NCBI GenBank assembly: GCA_043800105.1
Contig: JAZDNJ010000004.1
Span: 1 to 7,010 of the forward strand
Source of the DNA: JAFGTE01 sp043800105
GTDB lineage: Bacteria > Patescibacteriota > Gracilibacteria > UM-FILTER-43-11
Length of the DNA stretch: 7,010 nucleotides
Reading direction: 5' to 3'
In this document: positions 4,375 through 7,010 of the stretch, piece after piece
Layout: the number at the start of each line of letters is the position of its first letter
How positions within the stretch are numbered: position 1 is the first letter of the stretch
The notes under the pieces: model-generated
The model's input: the letters and a program-made list of their open reading frames with translations, nothing else
What the model was told of the DNA's origin: nothing
Databases searched by the model: none
Program-made: the position numbers and the translations under genes

Positions 4375-6930
4375 TTAGTCCTCCAGCCCAATGAACTTCG
4401 CTTCCTGAACAGTCGCAAGAGTACTGGCTTTCACGCCGCCCTGAGCGATACTGTAGAGGAAGTCGCCGATATAGATGATGCGCTGGATGTTCTTGTTGTA
4501 ATCGTAGGGGAAGTAATCGTAAAGGCCGATGACCAGGTCATCGTCGCTGAAGTGTGTGACGCGGCCGCGTTCTAAAAAGCCGTCTTCCAAATTCAGCGTG
4601 TAGACAACAGCGCCCGAAAATGTGGTGTCATATCGATCCCAACTTGGTTCCGTACAGCTGCCAAGACCTTCGCAGTCGTCCGTGCAGACGGAGACATCAT
4701 TTTCCAGATGGCATTCGGACGGAATACAGCGCTGTTCGCACATCACTGGACAGGTGCTGTAAAGATATTTGCCGCACTGAAGTTCCGCGGAACTGACCTT
4801 TTCCTGAATAGTGATTGGGAAGGCCAGAAGTTCTTTGGTTTTGTCGAGGAGTAAGGCTTTATGGTTGTTCAAAAGCTCGGAATAAGTCCCGTGGTCGCCA
4901 ATGTGTTCGACGAATTTCTGTTTTGGGTTATTGGGGTCGCTGACGTCAAAAATAGCCATCTTAAAGCCATCCGTGACAGTGCCGCCAAATTCGTTTTCGG
5001 TGGTCTCCTGACCAAAACCGATGATGTTGTTTTCGTCGTAAGGGTGGATGTACTGGCTGAATCCGGGGATTTTGAGTTCACCCAATACCACCGGCTTGGC
5101 AGGATTGGAAAGGCCAATGACGAAGAGCGGGTCGACCTGCTTGAAGGTAACCATGTAGAGCCGGTTGCCTAAAAAACGGGTGGAATAGATGCGTTCGCCT
5201 TTGGCCAGATTTTCCAGACTGCCGACAGTCTTCATGTTGCCATCGAGCACATACACATTATTTTTGGCCGGGTCTTCCTCGTTCCACATATTCCCGCTAT
5301 TGGTGGCGATGCGGAAATATCCATTGTACTGATCCATCGAGAACTGGTTGAGGATGGTGCCGGGAACTTCGCCGCGGGCTTTAAAATCCATTTCACCGTT
5401 TTCCAGCGCGAAGCGGAAGATATGAGTTTTAGTGTGGTCGCGGTTCCAGTCCCAGTCGGTGTAACGGTTGTAGTCGACGGCTGTACTGGCCACGTAAAGA
5501 TCGCTAAGGGACGCGTAGACGTTGTCGGAACTGCCTAAAAACACATTGCGATTGATCTTTGAATCCACGTCATCGATATCGAATGATGCGGTGATCAAAT
5601 ACTGAGGCAGGCTGTAACCTGGGAAATATCGGATGTCCGCGCAGCCCACCATGGCCTCGGGCTCACCATCTCCGTCAATCAACGTGGGAACCAGGTTGTC
5701 GCCGGACTTGATCTGATCCCATACCCAGTAATTGGGGCTGGCATTCAGAACAAGGTAAAGCTGGTTATCAATTCGGCGGGAAGTATTGTAGTAACCGTCG
5801 AAGGTCACGTGTCTTAATTCTTCGGGATTCGATTTGTCCGCGATATCGTAAACATAAATTTTAGTCTGGGTTGTGTTGTAGTAAGGAGGCATGATCATTG
5901 CCGTTTTCATCGGCATGATGTCGTAGTAATTGGATGACTGACCGATGGCCACCAGGCGGTCGGAGTCGACGTAAATCTCTTGTGGGTAGAAGGAATCATC
6001 TCCAAAATCGATTTTGGAAACCTGGCTCATAACGGCTGGCGGAAAGGCTTTAACGATGCGGACTGTGTCGCCCTTGACCAGGTAGATGTGAGATCCGTCG
6101 TTTTTAATGATGTCCGCTTCATCCACCCCTTCAACCTGAATATTGGTTTGGGAATATTCGTCGGCTACTGCTGATTTTTGGTTGGCTGGAGCTTCAGCTC
6201 CGACAAAATCCGCCTCTTCCATCATCAAAACATCGCCCCGCAACATGGGGTAATATTGCCTGCTCTGGTATTCCTTGAATTTGTCCATCAGAGCAGGACA
6301 GGAGGCGATGGCAGGGAGCGGGTCGGTAATCTCGGCGTAGGTGTTGGATTCTTTGTCGGTGTGATTGTCTTTAAGGCGATACACGGTTTCGGACATCTCT
6401 CCGCGGGTGATCTCTTTGTCGAAAAACTGAACGGTGGTGGGGATAGCCTTTTTATTTTCGAGACCCTTTACATAACCCGCGAACCATTCGTTGTTGGTGC
6501 CAGCGGTATCTTTCGGAACATTCTGGGACTCGGCAACAATTTTACTGGCTTCAGCGAAGTTGATGAAGCCGGCAGGCTTGAAAGTTCCATCGGGATAGCC
6601 ACCAACCACACCGTATTTTTTGGCCATACAAACATACTTGCTGAACCACTCGCTGGCTGGTACGTCGGGGAAAGAGGCTGTAGTGCATGCTTCGATTTCG
6701 GCATCGGTATAGGTGGCTTCGATGATGATCTTGGTGAACTCGGCTCGGTTGATTCGATTGTCGGGTTTGAATGAACCATCAGAATACCCCTGAACAATCG
6801 TATTGTGTTTAAGATATTCAATGGCATCACCATTGTAATGTTCAGTCTGAACATCGGTAAAAACCTCGGCTCTGGCATTGGGCACCAAAAAGAGAAGAGG
6901 CAGTAAAAGAATGATTGCCGCTTTTTTCAT
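4375..6930 (-). CDS. Secreted SLH-domain / COG4880-type beta-propeller surface protein
   Basis: An 851-residue exported protein. Residues 1-21 are a classic signal peptide: KK, a Leu/Ile-rich core, then ARA before the mature start EVFTD. SLH repeats follow at about 23-70 (INRAEF), 87-132 (INFAEA) and a degenerate one at 148-186 (ITRGEM), which lacks the GYxDGxF core seen in the first two (GYSDGSF, GYPDGTF). SLH domains typically anchor proteins to cell-wall polymers or an S-layer. From about 205 to the end lies a beta-propeller region of the COG4880/Beta_propel type. Its hallmark is the segment about 259-285 (TNIQVEGVDEADIIKNDG, then HIYLV), and YVYDIAD and FDVSDPNNP-like blade motifs recur. 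The function of this family is not established. Eight cysteines cluster at 719-759 within the propeller, and Cys82 and Cys101 could pair in the second SLH repeat. The gene is monocistronic and convergent with pheT. The start is supported by the signal peptide and an extended -10; no Shine-Dalgarno is visible. Confidence 0.9.
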   Translation of the reverse strand: MKKAAIILLLPLLFLVPNARAEVFTDVQTEHYNGDAIEYLKHNTIVQGYSDGSFKPDNRINRAEFTKIIIEATYTDAEIEACTTASFPDVPASEWFSKYVCMAKKYGVVGGYPDGTFKPAGFINFAEASKIVAESQNVPKDTAGTNNEWFAGYVKGLENKKAIPTTVQFFDKEITRGEMSETVYRLKDNHTDKESNTYAEITDPLPAIASCPALMDKFKEYQSRQYYPMLRGDVLMMEEADFVGAEAPANQKSAVADEYSQTNIQVEGVDEADIIKNDGSHIYLVKGDTVRIVKAFPPAVMSQVSKIDFGDDSFYPQEIYVDSDRLVAIGQSSNYYDIMPMKTAMIMPPYYNTTQTKIYVYDIADKSNPEELRHVTFDGYYNTSRRIDNQLYLVLNASPNYWVWDQIKSGDNLVPTLIDGDGEPEAMVGCADIRYFPGYSLPQYLITASFDIDDVDSKINRNVFLGSSDNVYASLSDLYVASTAVDYNRYTDWDWNRDHTKTHIFRFALENGEMDFKARGEVPGTILNQFSMDQYNGYFRIATNSGNMWNEEDPAKNNVYVLDGNMKTVGSLENLAKGERIYSTRFLGNRLYMVTFKQVDPLFVIGLSNPAKPVVLGELKIPGFSQYIHPYDENNIIGFGQETTENEFGGTVTDGFKMAIFDVSDPNNPKQKFVEHIGDHGTYSELLNNHKALLLDKTKELLAFPITIQEKVSSAELQCGKYLYSTCPVMCEQRCIPSECHLENDVSVCTDDCEGLGSCTEPSWDRYDTTFSGAVVYTLNLEDGFLERGRVTHFSDDDLVIGLYDYFPYDYNKNIQRIIYIGDFLYSIAQGGVKASTLATVQEAKFIGLED

Positions 6931-6954
6931 AGAAAATTTGTTAATGCGTGATTC

Positions 6955-6963
6955 ATTATATCA
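6955..6963 (-). promoter_or_regulatory. Extended -10 promoter of the SLH/propeller gene
   Basis: On the minus strand this reads TGATATAAT, a perfect extended -10 element. It ends 25 bases before the ATG at 6930, predicting transcription from near 6948 and a leader of about 18 bases. No good -35 hexamer lies at the expected distance (about 6978-6983 reads CAGAAA on the minus strand), which an extended -10 can tolerate. The remaining bases to 7010 show no gene start. Confidence 0.65.
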
Positions 6964-7010
6964 CGGCAAAAAACATATTTCTGGAACTGAAATCAGCGAG
7001 CTAAATAGTA

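Noticed and set aside
6178..6774. Long plus-strand open frame (198 codons) opposite the SLH gene
   Set aside because: It lies wholly antisense to a gene with clear signal peptide and SLH domains, has no promoter of its own that I can see, and its product looks like a mirror of the coding strand rather than a known protein.
42..6930. Reassigned TGA (Gly) as in some Gracilibacteria
   Set aside because: All six genes end in TAA or TAG, but none needs an in-frame TGA to be full length. pheT and the SLH protein are complete with the standard code, and six stops are too few to draw on.

Overview
This window most likely comes from a small-genome, uncultured bacterium of the Candidate Phyla Radiation (Patescibacteria), perhaps the Peregrinibacteria/Gracilibacteria side. 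The indications are a secreted protein pairing S-layer homology (SLH) domains with a COG4880-type beta-propeller, a run of small genes I cannot assign to any family, and translation starts that almost all lack a Shine-Dalgarno sequence. No rRNA or other marker gene is present, so this placement is an inference. All reading frames are consistent with the standard bacterial code.

Layout. Positions 42-326 (+) encode a small, possibly exported, Lys/Pro-rich protein behind a TATAAT box. A strong extended -10 promoter at 331-359 then drives a tight three-gene operon (385-702, 709-1338, 1356-1763; gaps of 6 and 17 bases). Its products are mostly helical, highly charged proteins of unknown function; the last is very basic with a histone-like Lys/Ala tail. 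Next comes pheT (1843-4221, +), a full-length phenylalanyl-tRNA synthetase beta subunit, with its own predicted promoter and no pheS beside it. The pheT promoter is enclosed by a 7-base inverted repeat. A 153-base convergent intergenic region (4222-4374) follows. It carries an 11-base-periodic CAATG array nested in inverted repeats and a double AACCGGTT palindrome. The rest of the window is one large minus-strand gene (4375-6930) for a secreted 851-residue SLH/beta-propeller protein with an eight-cysteine insert, transcribed from an extended -10 promoter at 6955-6963.

How the parts relate. PheT is housekeeping: it pairs with PheS, encoded elsewhere, to charge tRNA-Phe. The SLH protein is cell-surface. 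The three-gene operon is the real unknown and the best candidate for something undescribed. The four predicted -10 boxes end 22-29 bases before their start codons, which suggests short leaders without Shine-Dalgarno sequences as the usual mode of expression in this genome.

The most notable points are an apparent Glu-to-His change in the PheT editing pocket, the structured convergent intergenic region, and the unknown operon.
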